Shown here: in pieces, positions 33,026-42,316 of the stretch
How positions within the stretch are numbered: position 1 is the stretch's first letter
How the letters are laid out: each line of letters opens with the position of its first letter
The notes under the pieces: model-generated
The model's input: the letters and a program-made list of their open reading frames with translations, nothing else
Databases searched by the model: none
What the model was told of the DNA's origin: nothing
Made by a program: the position numbers and the translations under genes
Assembly: GCA_964246015.1 (NCBI GenBank)
Contig: CAXTPG010000008.1
Span: 1-64,000 of the forward strand
Source of the DNA: JBBROS01 sp964246015
GTDB taxonomy: Bacteria > Pseudomonadota > Alphaproteobacteria > Acetobacterales > Acetobacteraceae
DNA length: 64,000 nt
Direction of reading: 5' to 3'

Positions 33026-33773
33026 CGCGTGCGGGGTCCAGCGTCGCGTACACGTCGCCCGAGTTCGCGTCGTGCGGGAGCCCGGCCAACCAGGCCGCCA
33101 TCGCCGTCCCGTCGAGCGGGCCGGGGTGCGCCCACGCCATGCTCTCGCCCAGGCACGCGTTGAACGCCCGGTAGCCCAGGGCCAGCAGGCGGCGCAGGCA
33201 CGCCGCGGCCACCTCCGGCTGGATGGTCGTGAACTCGAACGACACCGTCCGGACCGCATGGGACAGGCCGGCGAGCGCGTCCGCCTCGTGGCCTTCCACG
33301 TCGATCTTGATGAAATCGGGCACGCCGTGCGCGGCCGCCAGCGCGTCCAGCGTCGTCACGGGCACCGCGACGCGGCCATCCCAACGCTGCCCGGCCCACC
33401 CCGGCGCGCCGCGCGCGGCGGCGATGAAAGCGGCGCTGGCGGTCGCGACGGTCGGGTTGCCGGCGTTCAGGAACAGCACCCCGCGCCCCTCCGCCGCGCC
33501 GACCATCGACTGCGCCAGCGCAACCCCCCGGGACCTGTGGAACAGCAGCCGCAACAGCCGGTGCAGGCGCGGCTGCGGCTCGACCGCGACGGCGCGGGCG
33601 CCGAGACGCAGGAAGCTGGCCGTGCGGTCGCCGACATGGGCGCCGACGTCGAACCCCAACTCGCCGGGACCGATGAAGCGGCGGTGGAAGGCATCGAGCG
33701 GTCCGGCGCGCGCCTTGTCGTGATAGACCCGCAACGAGCGGCCGATCGGGGAAGTGCCACGCTTGCCTGTCAT
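33012..33773 (-). CDS. FkbM-family methyltransferase
   Basis: This 253-residue protein has the SAM-binding motif GFDVGAHVGDRTASFLRLGA, then AVAVEPQPRLHRLL and the FkbM signature FIKIDVEGHEADAL, with a late VSFEFTT strand. FkbM enzymes methylate hydroxyls of sugars, polyketides or other natural products. Its 3' end overlaps ribA by 14 bases in convergent orientation. It could tailor a glycoside made by the nearby GT4; that is inference from proximity. ATG 33773 is supported by the position of the fold. Confidence 0.9.
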   Translation of the reverse strand: MTGKRGTSPIGRSLRVYHDKARAGPLDAFHRRFIGPGELGFDVGAHVGDRTASFLRLGARAVAVEPQPRLHRLLRLLFHRSRGVALAQSMVGAAEGRGVLFLNAGNPTVATASAAFIAAARGAPGWAGQRWDGRVAVPVTTLDALAAAHGVPDFIKIDVEGHEADALAGLSHAVRTVSFEFTTIQPEVAAACLRRLLALGYRAFNACLGESMAWAHPGPLDGTAMAAWLAGLPHDANSGDVYATLDPARVTAS

Positions 33774-33815
33774 GCCGATTCCCGTCGCCTGACAGCCAGT
33801 GTAGCGTCACGGGCC

Positions 33816-34367
33816 ATGCGAACAGAAGCGACCTACAGCCGCATCGCCCGGCGGTTCCATTGGTGGACGGCCGGGCTGCTGGCGTTTCAGGTCCCGCTTG
33901 GCCTGTTCATGGTCGTGCGCGGTAGCCGGATGGGCATCTGGGACGGGCTGACGAACGGGTCGTACAGCGCGCACAAGCTGCTGGGCGTCGTCCTGTTCGG
34001 CCTGGTCGCCGCCCGGCTTGCGTATCGGCTGCGGGAAGGCGTCCCGGCGGCCGAGGCGACGACCGAGCCCTGGCAGCGGCGGGTTGCCGGGCTCACCCAT
34101 CGGGCCCTCTATGGGCTGATGCTGGCCGTGCCGATCCTGGGCTGGTTCGGCGTGCAACTGTATCCGGCGCTCGACCTGTTCGGCCTGGTGTCGCTGCCCG
34201 CGGTCGTCGGGCCGGACAAGGCGGCCGGCGAACTTGTGCTGCAACTGCATGCCGCCGCGGCATTCGCGCTGGTGGCCGTCGTTGCGCTACACGTCGGGGC
34301 GGCGCTGTTCCACCGCTTCATCCGCAAGGACGGCGTGTTCCAACGCATGCAGCCGAGGCCGGACTGA
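33816..34367 (+). CDS. Cytochrome b561-family membrane protein
   Basis: A 183-residue, four-helix di-haem cytochrome of the CybB type. It begins ATYSRIARRFHWWTAGLLAFQ with the first haem His, contains SYSAHKLLGVVLFG and ends LHAAAAFALVAVVALHVGAALFHRF, supplying the remaining His ligands. It moves electrons from ubiquinol across the inner membrane; CybB homologues also oxidise superoxide. It is divergent from the FkbM gene. Whether it belongs to the pterin-like pathway is unclear. It could serve a periplasmic redox enzyme. Confidence 0.92.
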   Translation: MRTEATYSRIARRFHWWTAGLLAFQVPLGLFMVVRGSRMGIWDGLTNGSYSAHKLLGVVLFGLVAARLAYRLREGVPAAEATTEPWQRRVAGLTHRALYGLMLAVPILGWFGVQLYPALDLFGLVSLPAVVGPDKAAGELVLQLHAAAAFALVAVVALHVGAALFHRFIRKDGVFQRMQPRPD

Positions 34368-34387
34368 CCTAGTCCAGTCCTGGTCGG

Positions 34388-35221
34388 TCAGGGCGGGAGC
34401 GCCAGCAGGTCGCGATGGCCGACGATGGCGCCCGTCCGGCTCCAGGCCAGCCACGCGGCGAGAGTGTCCGGATCGAGCATGCCTGTTTCCGCAACCGCCG
34501 CTGCGACGCCTTCATTCAGTTGCGCCATCAACGCGCGGTCGGCCGGGCCCAGGCGCCAGGCGCTGTCGCCGTCCACGACGCGATAGCCGGCTTCGGCGAA
34601 TGCGTGGCAAAGCATCGCGTGCGCCTGCGGACCGGCCGCCGGGCCGAAGCCCTTGTCCCGGCTTTGATGCGCATCGAACGCCGCCCGCACTGCTTCGTCG
34701 GCGGCGTGGCCCGGCGTCCAACCCTGCCGTCCGTCGAACGTGAGCACGGTGTGGAACACGGCGCGCTGCCGGATGACGGCCCCGGCGAACGCGCGGATGA
34801 AGCGCTCGGACGCCAGGTCGAAGAACGCCGAGGCCGTCACGAGGTCGGCGCCCTCCGCCAGCAGGCCGGCCGGGTCATGGGCGGCATCGATGCGGCGGAA
34901 CCGGACGGCGATCCTGGCGCCGTCCTTGTGCAGGACCAGGCCGCCCGCCCCCGGCGCGGCGTCATCGGCCCAGCCGCCCAGCGCCGCGCGGGCCTCGTCC
35001 AGCAGCGCCGCGTCGTTGTCGAGCAGAAGCCAGCGCTGATCCGCGCCCAAGGACGGCGCCGTCGCCCGCAGGTTGGACCCGGCGCCGCAGCCGATCTCGA
35101 TCACGCGGACCGCGCTGCGGCCGGCGAACGCCGTGCCGAGCGCCCGGGCGACATCGCTGCTTCTCGACCGCCGGTCCGCGGCTTCGCGCAGCCGCAACCA
35201 CGCCGATGAGAATTCGTTCAT
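34388..35221 (-). CDS. Class I SAM-dependent methyltransferase-like protein
   Basis: The 277-residue protein has the SAM motif VRVIEIGCGAGSNLRATAP and motif II-like WLLLDNDAALLDEAR, followed by ADLVTASAFFDLASERFI, a typical Rossmann order. The C-terminal half (WRLGPADRALMAQLNEGVAA...) is helical with no further domain. The acceptor is unknown. It closes the mixed-orientation block and is convergent with the cytochrome b561 gene. Its base composition is like that block and unlike the genes beyond the tRNA. Confidence 0.85.
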   Translation of the reverse strand: MNEFSSAWLRLREAADRRSRSSDVARALGTAFAGRSAVRVIEIGCGAGSNLRATAPSLGADQRWLLLDNDAALLDEARAALGGWADDAAPGAGGLVLHKDGARIAVRFRRIDAAHDPAGLLAEGADLVTASAFFDLASERFIRAFAGAVIRQRAVFHTVLTFDGRQGWTPGHAADEAVRAAFDAHQSRDKGFGPAAGPQAHAMLCHAFAEAGYRVVDGDSAWRLGPADRALMAQLNEGVAAAVAETGMLDPDTLAAWLAWSRTGAIVGHRDLLALPP

Positions 35222-35438
35222 GGGCCGACGCTATGGCCCCCGGCGCCGCATGCCAAGGGCGCTGTGCGGGCGCGACGGGGCGGTCGGACCCTGTCCGCCG
35301 CCTGTCAATGCGTGCATGAGCGATCGCAATCCTGCGGACTCTGCCCAGCTTTGCCCAACTGGTCCCCGGAACGCACTCCAACGCTCCGCCGGACCCTCAC
35401 GGGCCTGTCGGTAAAGATGCTGCTTTCCTTGGTACATC

Positions 35439-35513
35439 TGGAGCGGGCGAAGGGATTCGAACCCTCGACCCCAACCTTGGCAAGGTTGTGCTCTACCCCT
35501 GAGCTACGCCCGC
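35439..35513 (-). tRNA. tRNA-Gly (anticodon GCC)
   Basis: A complete cloverleaf with encoded CCA. The acceptor stem pairs GCGGGCG with CGCCCGC, the D loop holds AGGGGTAGA, the anticodon loop TTGCCAA (GCC at 35479-35481) is closed by a five-base-pair stem, and the T arm contains GGTTCGAATC. It lies at the edge of the 26.1-35.2 kb block of different composition, a typical island position, but I found no duplicated tRNA end or integrase. Confidence 0.97.
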
Positions 35514-35564
35514 GCTCCGTTCGCGCTTACTAGGCCCCTCCGCAGGCCCGCGCAAGACCCCCGT

Positions 35565-36356
35565 TCAACGCCGCGGCGGCGCCAGCGTCTGCTGCTGCAC
35601 CGGCGCCCGCGGCGGCGGGCCGGCCGGGGCAGGCGCCATGTTGGACGCCATCGGCACCGGCGCCGGAAGCGCCGGAGGCGCCGGCGGGGCCACCTGCGCC
35701 CCATACCGCATCAGCACCTCCCGCAGCGTGTCCGCCGCCGGGTTGCTCGCCTCCATCTGCACCACCACCTGCTGCGCCGCCAGCGCACGGCCGTAGTACG
35801 CCTGGTTCCAGTCCGACTTCGTGCTCATCAGGCTCCCGCCCAGGGAAATCCCGGCGAACAGCCCCCGCGCCCGCGTGAACCCCACGATATCGGCCCGCAG
35901 CGCCGCTGTCGTCGCGCCCTCCACCCCGCCGCCCAGGTCGATGAACGTCGCACTCGCATCCGCGCCCAGCTTGAACTGGCTGTCCATCACCGCCTGCAGC
36001 CCGCGGTCGTTCATGATGAACAGCATCACCTGCGCATCCTGGATGCCCGCCTGGAACCCGATGCTGCCCCCGCCCATCCCGTAGAACGCCGGCGACGACC
36101 ACGACCCGGCCCCATCCCGCGCCGACAGCACGCAGCTTCCGCCTTGCCCCCCCAGCAGGAACCCGGCCCGGAAGATCTGCGGGCACACCATCACCGCCCG
36201 GGCCCGCTTCAGCACCGCCTGCGCATCGGTCCCGTCGCGGTTGTTCAGGATCTCCTGCGCCGCCAGCGTCGCACGGTCGACAAGCTGCTGCTGCTCGCTC
36301 TGCGCATGCGCCAGAACAGGCCAGGCAAAGATCATGGCAGCCAGGATGCGACGCAT
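35565..36356 (-). CDS. SYLF-domain (lipid-binding) secreted protein
   Basis: A 263-residue protein with a signal peptide (MRRILAAMIFAWPVLAHAQ), then the SYLF/DUF500 fold: RARAVMVCPQIFRAGFLLGG, YGMGGGSIGFQAGIQDAQVM, FKLGADASATFIDLGGGVEG and FAGISLGGSLMSTKSDWN. Bacterial SYLF proteins are exported and thought to bind lipids. The tail is a proline-rich, probably disordered linker. GGAGGGG lies just before ATG 36356, which decides the start over a codon 24 bases upstream. Monocistronic next to tRNA-Gly. Confidence 0.9.
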   Translation of the reverse strand: MRRILAAMIFAWPVLAHAQSEQQQLVDRATLAAQEILNNRDGTDAQAVLKRARAVMVCPQIFRAGFLLGGQGGSCVLSARDGAGSWSSPAFYGMGGGSIGFQAGIQDAQVMLFIMNDRGLQAVMDSQFKLGADASATFIDLGGGVEGATTAALRADIVGFTRARGLFAGISLGGSLMSTKSDWNQAYYGRALAAQQVVVQMEASNPAADTLREVLMRYGAQVAPPAPPALPAPVPMASNMAPAPAGPPPRAPVQQQTLAPPRR

Positions 36357-36428
36357 GGTCCCCTCCAAATGTTTCAACACACCATAGCGCGTTTCTAGGC
36401 ACTTAGGAAGGGAACTTGACCTCGAATA

Positions 36429-37385
36429 TCAGGCGGGATTATGGCACGCGAATCCGCCCGACAGCGCCGGCGCCACCGCCCGGCACACCGGCAGCGCCGC
36501 CGGGCAGCGCGGGTGGAAATGGCACCCCGTGGGCGGCGAGATCAGGCTCGGCGGCTCCCCGATCACCACCGCGCGCGCGCCCCCCGCATCCGGGTCCGGC
36601 ACCGGGATCGCCGCCAGCAGCGCCCGCGTGTAGTGGTGCCGCGGCGCCGTGAACAGCGCATCCGCCGGTCCGGTCTCGACGATCCGCCCCAGATACATCA
36701 CCGCCACCCGGTGGCTCACGCTCCGCACCGAGGCGAGGTCGTGCGAGATATACAGGTACGCGATCCCCAGCCGCTCCTGCAGGTCCCCCAGCAGGTTCAG
36801 GATCTGCGCCCGGATCGACACGTCGAGCGACGAAACCGGCTCGTCCAGCACCAGGAACGACGGCTCGACAGCCAGGGCCCGGGCGATGCCCACCCGCTGC
36901 CGCTGCCCCCCCGAAAGCTCATGCGGATACCGGTCGCCGTGCGACCCATCCAGCCCCACCAGCTCCAGCAGCCCGGCCACCCGCACCGGCCACGCCGCCG
37001 CCGGCAGCAGCGCATGCACCCGCAGCGGCTCCGCCAGCGCCTGCCCCACCGTCCAGCGCGGGTTCAGCGCCAGGAACGGATCCTGGAACACGTACTGAAC
37101 GGCCCGCCGCACCGCCAGCACCTGCGCCCGCACGCCCCCGCGGAACACCGCCGTCACGTCGGTCCCGCCGATCGTCACCTGCCCGGCACTCGGCGCCACC
37201 AGGTGCAGCAGGCTGCGCGCGACCGTGGTCTTGCCGCACCCGCTCTCCCCCACCAGTCCCAGCGTCTCCCCGGCTTCCACCGTGAACGACACCCCATCGA
37301 CCGCCCGAAGCGCCGCCGCCCGCCGGAACAGTCGCCGAGGCCCCGGATACCGCTTCTCCAACCCCTCCACGCGCACCAGGCTCAT
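36429..37385 (-). CDS. Dipeptide/oligopeptide ABC transporter ATP-binding protein (DppF-like)
   Basis: This 318-residue ATPase has Walker A GESGCGKTTVAR, Q-loop FQDPFLALNPRWTVGQ, signature SGGQRQR, Walker B FLVLDEPVSSLD and switch YISHD. The C-terminal GCHFHPRC segment is the oligopeptide-transporter motif. The ATG overlaps the DppD stop (ATGA). It is the last gene of the dppBCDF set and the end of a ten-gene minus-strand run. No binding protein is included, so it may serve the SBP genes at the left of the window or one outside. Confidence 0.93.
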   Translation of the reverse strand: MSLVRVEGLEKRYPGPRRLFRRAAALRAVDGVSFTVEAGETLGLVGESGCGKTTVARSLLHLVAPSAGQVTIGGTDVTAVFRGGVRAQVLAVRRAVQYVFQDPFLALNPRWTVGQALAEPLRVHALLPAAAWPVRVAGLLELVGLDGSHGDRYPHELSGGQRQRVGIARALAVEPSFLVLDEPVSSLDVSIRAQILNLLGDLQERLGIAYLYISHDLASVRSVSHRVAVMYLGRIVETGPADALFTAPRHHYTRALLAAIPVPDPDAGGARAVVIGEPPSLISPPTGCHFHPRCPAALPVCRAVAPALSGGFACHNPA

Positions 37386-38377
37386 GCCGGCACCGAAGCG
37401 CTGCCCCGGCGGATGCAGCTCACCCCATGCCCCGGCGCCACCTCCGTCGCCACCGGCATCAGCCGCGCGCATTCCGGGATCGCCTCCGGGCATCGGGGAT
37501 GGAACCGGCACCCGCTGGGCGGCCGCAGCGGGTCCGGCAACCGCCCGCCGATCACCGGCAGCACCACCCGCCCCGCCCCCGGCGGCCGCGCCCGGTCGGC
37601 CCGGGGCACGCTCTCCAGCAATGCCCGCGTGTAGGGATGCTGCGGCGCGTGGAAGATGGTCCGCGCCGGCGCCGTCTCGCACACCCGCCCTGCGTACATG
37701 ACGACGATCCGGTCGGCCATCCGTGCCACCACGCCCATGTCGTGCGTCACCAGCACCATCGACGTCCCCAGCCGCACCCGCAGATCGGCCAGCAGGTCCA
37801 GGATCTGCGCCTGGATCGTGACATCCAGCGCCGTCGTCGGCTCGTCCGCCAGCACCAGCGAAGGCTCGCACAGCAGCGCCCGGGCGATGCAGACGCGCTG
37901 CTTCATCCCCCCGCTCATCTCGTGCGGATACTGCCGCATCCGTGCCCGCGGGTCCGACAAGCCCACCAGTTGCAGCAGCCCGGCCACCCGCTCCTCCGCC
38001 GCCCGCCGCCCCGCCTTCTTGTGCACGCGGAAGATCTCGCCCAGTTGCGCGCCGATCGTCAGCAGCGGGTTCAGCGAATGGGCCGGGTTCTGGAACACCA
38101 TGGCGATCCGTTCGCCCCGCAACGCCGCCATCTCCCGCTCCGGCAGGGCCAGCAGGTCCCGCCCCTCGAACCGGATGCGCCCCCCTGCGATCCGCCCGGG
38201 CTTCGGCACCAGCCGCAGCAGCGCCAGGCTGGACATGGTTTTCCCCGACCCGCTCTCCCCCACCAGCCCCAGCACCTCGTTCACGCCCACGGCGAAATCG
38301 ACTCCGTCGACCGCCCGCACCACCCCCGCCTCGGTCTCGAACTGGACCCGAAGGTCCTCGACCTGCAACAGGCTCAA
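37382..38377 (-). CDS. Dipeptide/oligopeptide ABC transporter ATP-binding protein (DppD-like)
   Basis: A 331-residue ATPase: Walker A GESGSGKTMSSLAL, Q-loop FQNPAHSLNP, signature SGGMKQR, Walker B LVLADEPTTALD, switch VTHD and a C-terminal GCRFHPRC motif. I place the start at TTG 38377, which overlaps the DppC stop as TTGA; the next in-frame residues LLQVEDLRVQF match the family start. It pairs with the DppF-like ATPase downstream to energise the transporter. Confidence 0.92.
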   Translation of the reverse strand: MSLLQVEDLRVQFETEAGVVRAVDGVDFAVGVNEVLGLVGESGSGKTMSSLALLRLVPKPGRIAGGRIRFEGRDLLALPEREMAALRGERIAMVFQNPAHSLNPLLTIGAQLGEIFRVHKKAGRRAAEERVAGLLQLVGLSDPRARMRQYPHEMSGGMKQRVCIARALLCEPSLVLADEPTTALDVTIQAQILDLLADLRVRLGTSMVLVTHDMGVVARMADRIVVMYAGRVCETAPARTIFHAPQHPYTRALLESVPRADRARPPGAGRVVLPVIGGRLPDPLRPPSGCRFHPRCPEAIPECARLMPVATEVAPGHGVSCIRRGSASVPA

Positions 38378-39291
38378 GCCCGCCGCCGCGGGTTGAACGC
38401 GTCCGACAACCCGTCCGCGAGCAGGTTGAACCCCAGCACCGTGACGAAGATCGCGCACCCCGGCGCCAGCGAGGCCCAGGGCGCGATCTTGAGGTTCTCG
38501 TAGTTGAAGAAGATCAACTGACCCCAGCTCACCGCATTCGGGTCGCCGAACCCCAGGAAGCTGATCATCGCCTCCGCCAGCACCGCCCCCCCGATCCCCA
38601 GCGCCACGGCCACGATGATCGATGGCATCGCGTTCGGCAGGATGTGCCGCAGGATGATGTCGGGCGTCGTCGCCCCGATGCACCGCGCCGCCTCCACGAA
38701 CTCCGCGTGGCGCAACCGCAGGAACTCCGCCCGCGTCAGCCGCGCGATCGCCGGCCACCCGAACGCCCCCAGCAGCACGATGATGGTCAGCAGGCTCAGA
38801 TGCGGGATCCGCTCCATCCAGGTGCCCACGACGATGATCCCGAACAGCCGCACGACCGCCAGGATGACCAGGAACACCGGCACGACCATGAAGAACTCGG
38901 TGAACCGCATCAGCGCCTCGTCCCACCGCCCGCCCAGATAGCCGCTGACGCCCCCCACCAGCACGCCGACGAACGCCGCGATCGACATCGCCCCCAAGCC
39001 CACCGCCAGCGCCGTCGGCGCCCCATGCAGCACCCGCGTCAGCACGTCGTATCCCAGCCGGTCCGTGCCCAGCCAATGCGCCCAGGCGGGCGGCTTGCTG
39101 GCCCCGTACCCCATCATCGCCGACTGGTCGTTCGGCGCGTACGGCGCCACCGCCCCGCACGTCAGCGCGACGACGACCACCAGCCCGACCAGCAGCACGC
39201 CCGCCATCCCCATCGGGTTCCGCCGCAACCGCCGCAGCCCCGTCCGCCACGCGCTCCGCCTCGGCCGCAGCAGGATGGGTCCGGCATCCAT
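38374..39291 (-). CDS. Dipeptide-type ABC transporter permease (DppC-like)
   Basis: The 305-residue protein begins with the RLRRNPMGMAGVLLVG anchor helix typical of DppC, then YAPNDQS..., HWLGTDRLGYDVLTRVLHG, and the EAA loop RAEFLRLRHAEFVEAARCIGA before the last helices. It forms the membrane channel with the DppB-like permease. Its ATG overlaps that gene's stop (TGATG), and its own stop overlaps the TTG of the ATPase. Confidence 0.94.
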   Translation of the reverse strand: MDAGPILLRPRRSAWRTGLRRLRRNPMGMAGVLLVGLVVVVALTCGAVAPYAPNDQSAMMGYGASKPPAWAHWLGTDRLGYDVLTRVLHGAPTALAVGLGAMSIAAFVGVLVGGVSGYLGGRWDEALMRFTEFFMVVPVFLVILAVVRLFGIIVVGTWMERIPHLSLLTIIVLLGAFGWPAIARLTRAEFLRLRHAEFVEAARCIGATTPDIILRHILPNAMPSIIVAVALGIGGAVLAEAMISFLGFGDPNAVSWGQLIFFNYENLKIAPWASLAPGCAIFVTVLGFNLLADGLSDAFNPRRRA

Positions 39292-40259
39292 CAGGACAGC
39301 TTGATCCGCGGATCAAGCAGCACGTACGCCACATCCGTCAGCAGCGTCGCCATCACCAGCATCGTCGCCACGACCACCGTCACCCCCATGATCACGGGAT
39401 AGTCCAGTTGCATGATGGCCGTGATGTACAGCACGCCCAGGCCGGGCCAGGTGAACACCGTCTCCGTCACCGGCGCCGTCGCCAGCATCAGCCCGAACGC
39501 AATGCCCAGGTACGTCAGCACCGGCATGATCGCGTTCCGCAGCGCATGCCCGTACAGGATCCGCCGCTCTGGCAGGCCGCTCGCCCGCGCGGCGGCGATG
39601 TAGTCCTGCCGCAACACCTCGGCCAGGTTCGCCCGCAGCATCAGCGTGAACGTCGCCGCATGGAAATACGTCAGCATCGCCACCGGCAGCACCATGTGCC
39701 ACAGCGCATCCAGCACCGGACTCCCGTAAATGGGCCGCCGCAGCGAATACGCCCCGTACGACGGCAGCCAGCCCAGCCAGTAGGCAAACACCAGGATCAG
39801 CACGATCCCCGTCAGGAACACCGGCACGCTCTGCCCCAGCAGGCTCCCGCTCACGATCACCAGGTCCGCCCGGGAATTCGCCCGCCGCGCCGCAGCCCCC
39901 GCCGCCACGACCGAAATCGCCAACGCCAGCACGATCGACGGCAACTGGATCTTCAGCGTCTCCAGCCCCCATACCCACAGCATGTCGCCCACGGGCTGGT
40001 TGGTGCTGATGGACATGCCGAGGTCCAGGCGGACCAGGTTCCCCACCCACGCCAGATACCGCTGCAACGGCGGCTCATCCAGGTGGTAGTACGCCGTCAG
40101 CGCCTGGATCTGGTCCTCCGTCGCGTTCGGCTGCCCGGCGATCAGCATCGCGATCGGGTTGCCGATGGCGTTCACCAGGAAGAACACGATCGCGCTCACC
40201 CCAAGCACGAGCATCACCGCGAACAATCCCCGCCGGGCCAGGAACCGCAACCCGTTCAA
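39291..40259 (-). CDS. Dipeptide-type ABC transporter permease (DppB-like)
   Basis: A 322-residue permease starting FLARRGLFAVMLVLGVSAIVFFL, the DppB signal-anchor, with YHLDEPPLQRYLAWVGNLVRLDLG, and the EAA loop EVLRQDYIAAARASGLPERRI. The start is TTG 40259, which overlaps the epimerase stop as TTGA, so the transporter is coupled to a sugar or nucleotide-sugar epimerase, an unusual operon partner. The substrate is unknown. Confidence 0.93.
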   Translation of the reverse strand: MNGLRFLARRGLFAVMLVLGVSAIVFFLVNAIGNPIAMLIAGQPNATEDQIQALTAYYHLDEPPLQRYLAWVGNLVRLDLGMSISTNQPVGDMLWVWGLETLKIQLPSIVLALAISVVAAGAAARRANSRADLVIVSGSLLGQSVPVFLTGIVLILVFAYWLGWLPSYGAYSLRRPIYGSPVLDALWHMVLPVAMLTYFHAATFTLMLRANLAEVLRQDYIAAARASGLPERRILYGHALRNAIMPVLTYLGIAFGLMLATAPVTETVFTWPGLGVLYITAIMQLDYPVIMGVTVVVATMLVMATLLTDVAYVLLDPRIKLS

Positions 40260-41164
40260 CCGTCACCCCGCAGCGCCGGCATCCCGCCCGCGACATCCGC
40301 CACCCCATCCGCCAGCCCGAAGCGCGGCACGAACCCTACCTCGTCCCGCAACCGCGCCACCGCCGCCTCGATCACCTCCGGCTCGCTCGCCGAAAGCGTC
40401 CGCGCGCCGAAATCGATCCGCTCCAGCCCCCCCACGCACGCCGCCACCGCCCGCAGCACGTCCCCCACCGGCGGTGCGGCGCCCGACCCGATGTTCACCA
40501 CCCCCCGCACCTCGCAATCCGCGATCGCCGCGAACGCGCCCGCCACATCCGCCACATGCAGGAAATCGCGCCGCTGCCGCCCATGGCTCGTCGGAAACCG
40601 TCCGCCCTCCCGCAAGATCCGGACCGCATCCCCCACCAGCCGCCCCGGGGCCTCCCCCGGCCCGTACAGGTAGAACACCCGCCCCCACGCGACGCCCACC
40701 CCGGTCTCCGCCCCCCAGGCCGTCAGCATCCGCCGCAGCGCATCCTTGCACACGCCATACAGCGTGGCCGGTTCGCTGGGCGTCGAGACCTCGTCCAGCA
40801 CCGCCCCGCCCCACGCATACTCGGCGCATGTCCCCGCCCCCACGATCCGCGTGCCCCCCGCCGCCGCAAACGCCCGCGCCAGCGCCACACTGCCCGTGAC
40901 CCAATCCAGGTTGTTCGCCGACCGCCAATACGTCCCCGGCGTCACGTCCCACGCCAGATGCACCAGGTGCGTCGCCCCTGCGGCCCCGACCGCCGCCTGC
41001 ATCGCATCCGCGTCCAGCAGATCCGCCACATGGTCCACGACCCCCGCGACCCCGGTCGCCCGCCGGTCCAGCGCATGCACCTCGAAGCCCCGCGCCTGCA
41101 ACGCCGGCACGACGTGCCGGCCGATGAACCCCGCGGCCCCCGTCACCAACGCCCGGCGCGTCAC
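40256..41164 (-). CDS. NAD-dependent epimerase/dehydratase family protein
   Basis: This 302-residue extended SDR has the N-terminal LVTGAAGFIGRHVVPAL, the catalytic YGVCK and FYLYGPGEAPGRLVG for substrate binding, then RRDFLHVADVAGAFAAI. Relatives act on nucleotide sugars or similar metabolites. The start is GTG 41164, five bases after the cupin stop with a GGGG run just before it. It sits between a cupin gene and dppB in one operon, so it might act on the solute imported by the transporter. Confidence 0.88.
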   Translation of the reverse strand: MTRRALVTGAAGFIGRHVVPALQARGFEVHALDRRATGVAGVVDHVADLLDADAMQAAVGAAGATHLVHLAWDVTPGTYWRSANNLDWVTGSVALARAFAAAGGTRIVGAGTCAEYAWGGAVLDEVSTPSEPATLYGVCKDALRRMLTAWGAETGVGVAWGRVFYLYGPGEAPGRLVGDAVRILREGGRFPTSHGRQRRDFLHVADVAGAFAAIADCEVRGVVNIGSGAAPPVGDVLRAVAACVGGLERIDFGARTLSASEPEVIEAAVARLRDEVGFVPRFGLADGVADVAGGMPALRGDG

Positions 41165-41168
41165 CCCC

Positions 41169-41603
41169 TCAACCCGGCGGCGGCAAGAAGTCGATCTCGT
41201 GCAGGGCGGAGAGGCGCATGACCTCGGCCGGGTCGGCAACGTCGTTGATGACCATGAACAGGTCCCACAAGCGCCGGGTCGGGGTTGCCCAGAAGAGGAC
41301 CGTCAGCATCCGGCCGCTACGGTTGTACAGCCCATGCGGTTCGCCCATCGGCAACGATGCAAGGTCACCTGTGCGGGCGATCCGCGTGCCCGCTGCGGTA
41401 TCCACCTGCAACTCGCCGTCCAACACGTAGACGAACTCGTCCTGGGTATGGTGGATATGCGGGGGCACGAAGGTCCCGTCCGGAATATAGCCGTGCCACG
41501 CCATGCTATGCTCCGTCCGCTGCATGGGCTTGTAGGTGTGGCCCAGGATTCTCCACTCGATCCCTTCGACGCCGGTCCCCGCAGCCTGAACTGATGGAAG
41601 CAT
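41169..41603 (-). CDS. Cupin-domain protein
   Basis: A 144-residue single cupin barrel. Motif 1 is HIHHTQDEFVYVLDGELQV (His, His and Glu ligands), and motif 2 is GDLASLPMGEPHGLYNRSG with the last His, so a divalent metal should bind. The start ATG 41603 is supported by AAGGAG eight bases upstream. It begins 20 bases after the LivF stop and leads the epimerase-dpp genes. Small cupins of this type can be isomerases, dioxygenases or sensors; I cannot choose. Confidence 0.87.
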   Translation of the reverse strand: MLPSVQAAGTGVEGIEWRILGHTYKPMQRTEHSMAWHGYIPDGTFVPPHIHHTQDEFVYVLDGELQVDTAAGTRIARTGDLASLPMGEPHGLYNRSGRMLTVLFWATPTRRLWDLFMVINDVADPAEVMRLSALHEIDFLPPPG

Positions 41604-41623
41604 CCGATTAGCTCCTTGTTGAC

Positions 41624-42316
41624 TCACACATGCAAATACCGCTCCGCCACCCCTGCATCCAGCGCCGAAGCCGCGCCCGTCCAAACCACCCGCCCCTTCT
41701 CCAGGATCACCGCCCCGTCCGCCAACCCCGCCATCGCGACCAGGTGCTTGTCGATCACCAGGATCGACTCGCCCTCGTCCCGCAGCATCCGCAGACACCC
41801 GAAGATCTCCGCCCGGATCAGCGGCGCCAACCCCTCCGTCGCCTCGTCCAGGATCAGCAGCAGGGGGTTGGTCATCAGCGCCCGCCCGATCGCCAGCATC
41901 TGCTGCTCCCCGCCCGACAACTCGTTCCCCCGGTTCCGCCGCCGCTCCGCCAGGCGCGGGAACAGCCCATAGACCCGCGCCAGCGTCCACTTCGCCGGCC
42001 CATGCCGCGCCGCCGCCGTCGCCACCAGGTTCTCCTCCACGCTCAGCGTCGGAAACACCTGCCGCCCCTCCGGCACCAGCCCGATCCCCGCCTGCGCCAC
42101 CCGGTGCGGCGCGACCCCCGTCAGCGCCCGTCCGCGAAACTCCACGACCCCGCGCCGAGGCCGCAACAGCCCCATCACCGCCCGCACCGTCGTCGTCTTG
42201 CCCATCCCGTTGCGCCCCATCAGCGCCAGCACGGACCCTTCCGCCACGAGCAGGTCGACGCCGAACAGCACCTGCGCCGAGCCGTACCCCGCCTCCAGCC
42301 CGGTCACGCGCAGCAT
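41624..42316 (-). CDS. livF: Branched-chain amino acid-type ABC transporter ATPase (LivF-like)
   Basis: A 230-residue ATPase beginning MLRVTGLEAGYGSAQVLFGV, a LivF hallmark, with Walker A GRNGMGKTTTVRA, signature LSGGEQQMLAIGRAL and Walker B LLILDEATEGLAP. It energises import of a branched-chain amino acid or related compound. ATG 42316 overlaps the LivG stop (TGATG); a GTG one codon earlier is possible. Confidence 0.94.
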   Translation of the reverse strand: MLRVTGLEAGYGSAQVLFGVDLLVAEGSVLALMGRNGMGKTTTVRAVMGLLRPRRGVVEFRGRALTGVAPHRVAQAGIGLVPEGRQVFPTLSVEENLVATAAARHGPAKWTLARVYGLFPRLAERRRNRGNELSGGEQQMLAIGRALMTNPLLLILDEATEGLAPLIRAEIFGCLRMLRDEGESILVIDKHLVAMAGLADGAVILEKGRVVWTGAASALDAGVAERYLHV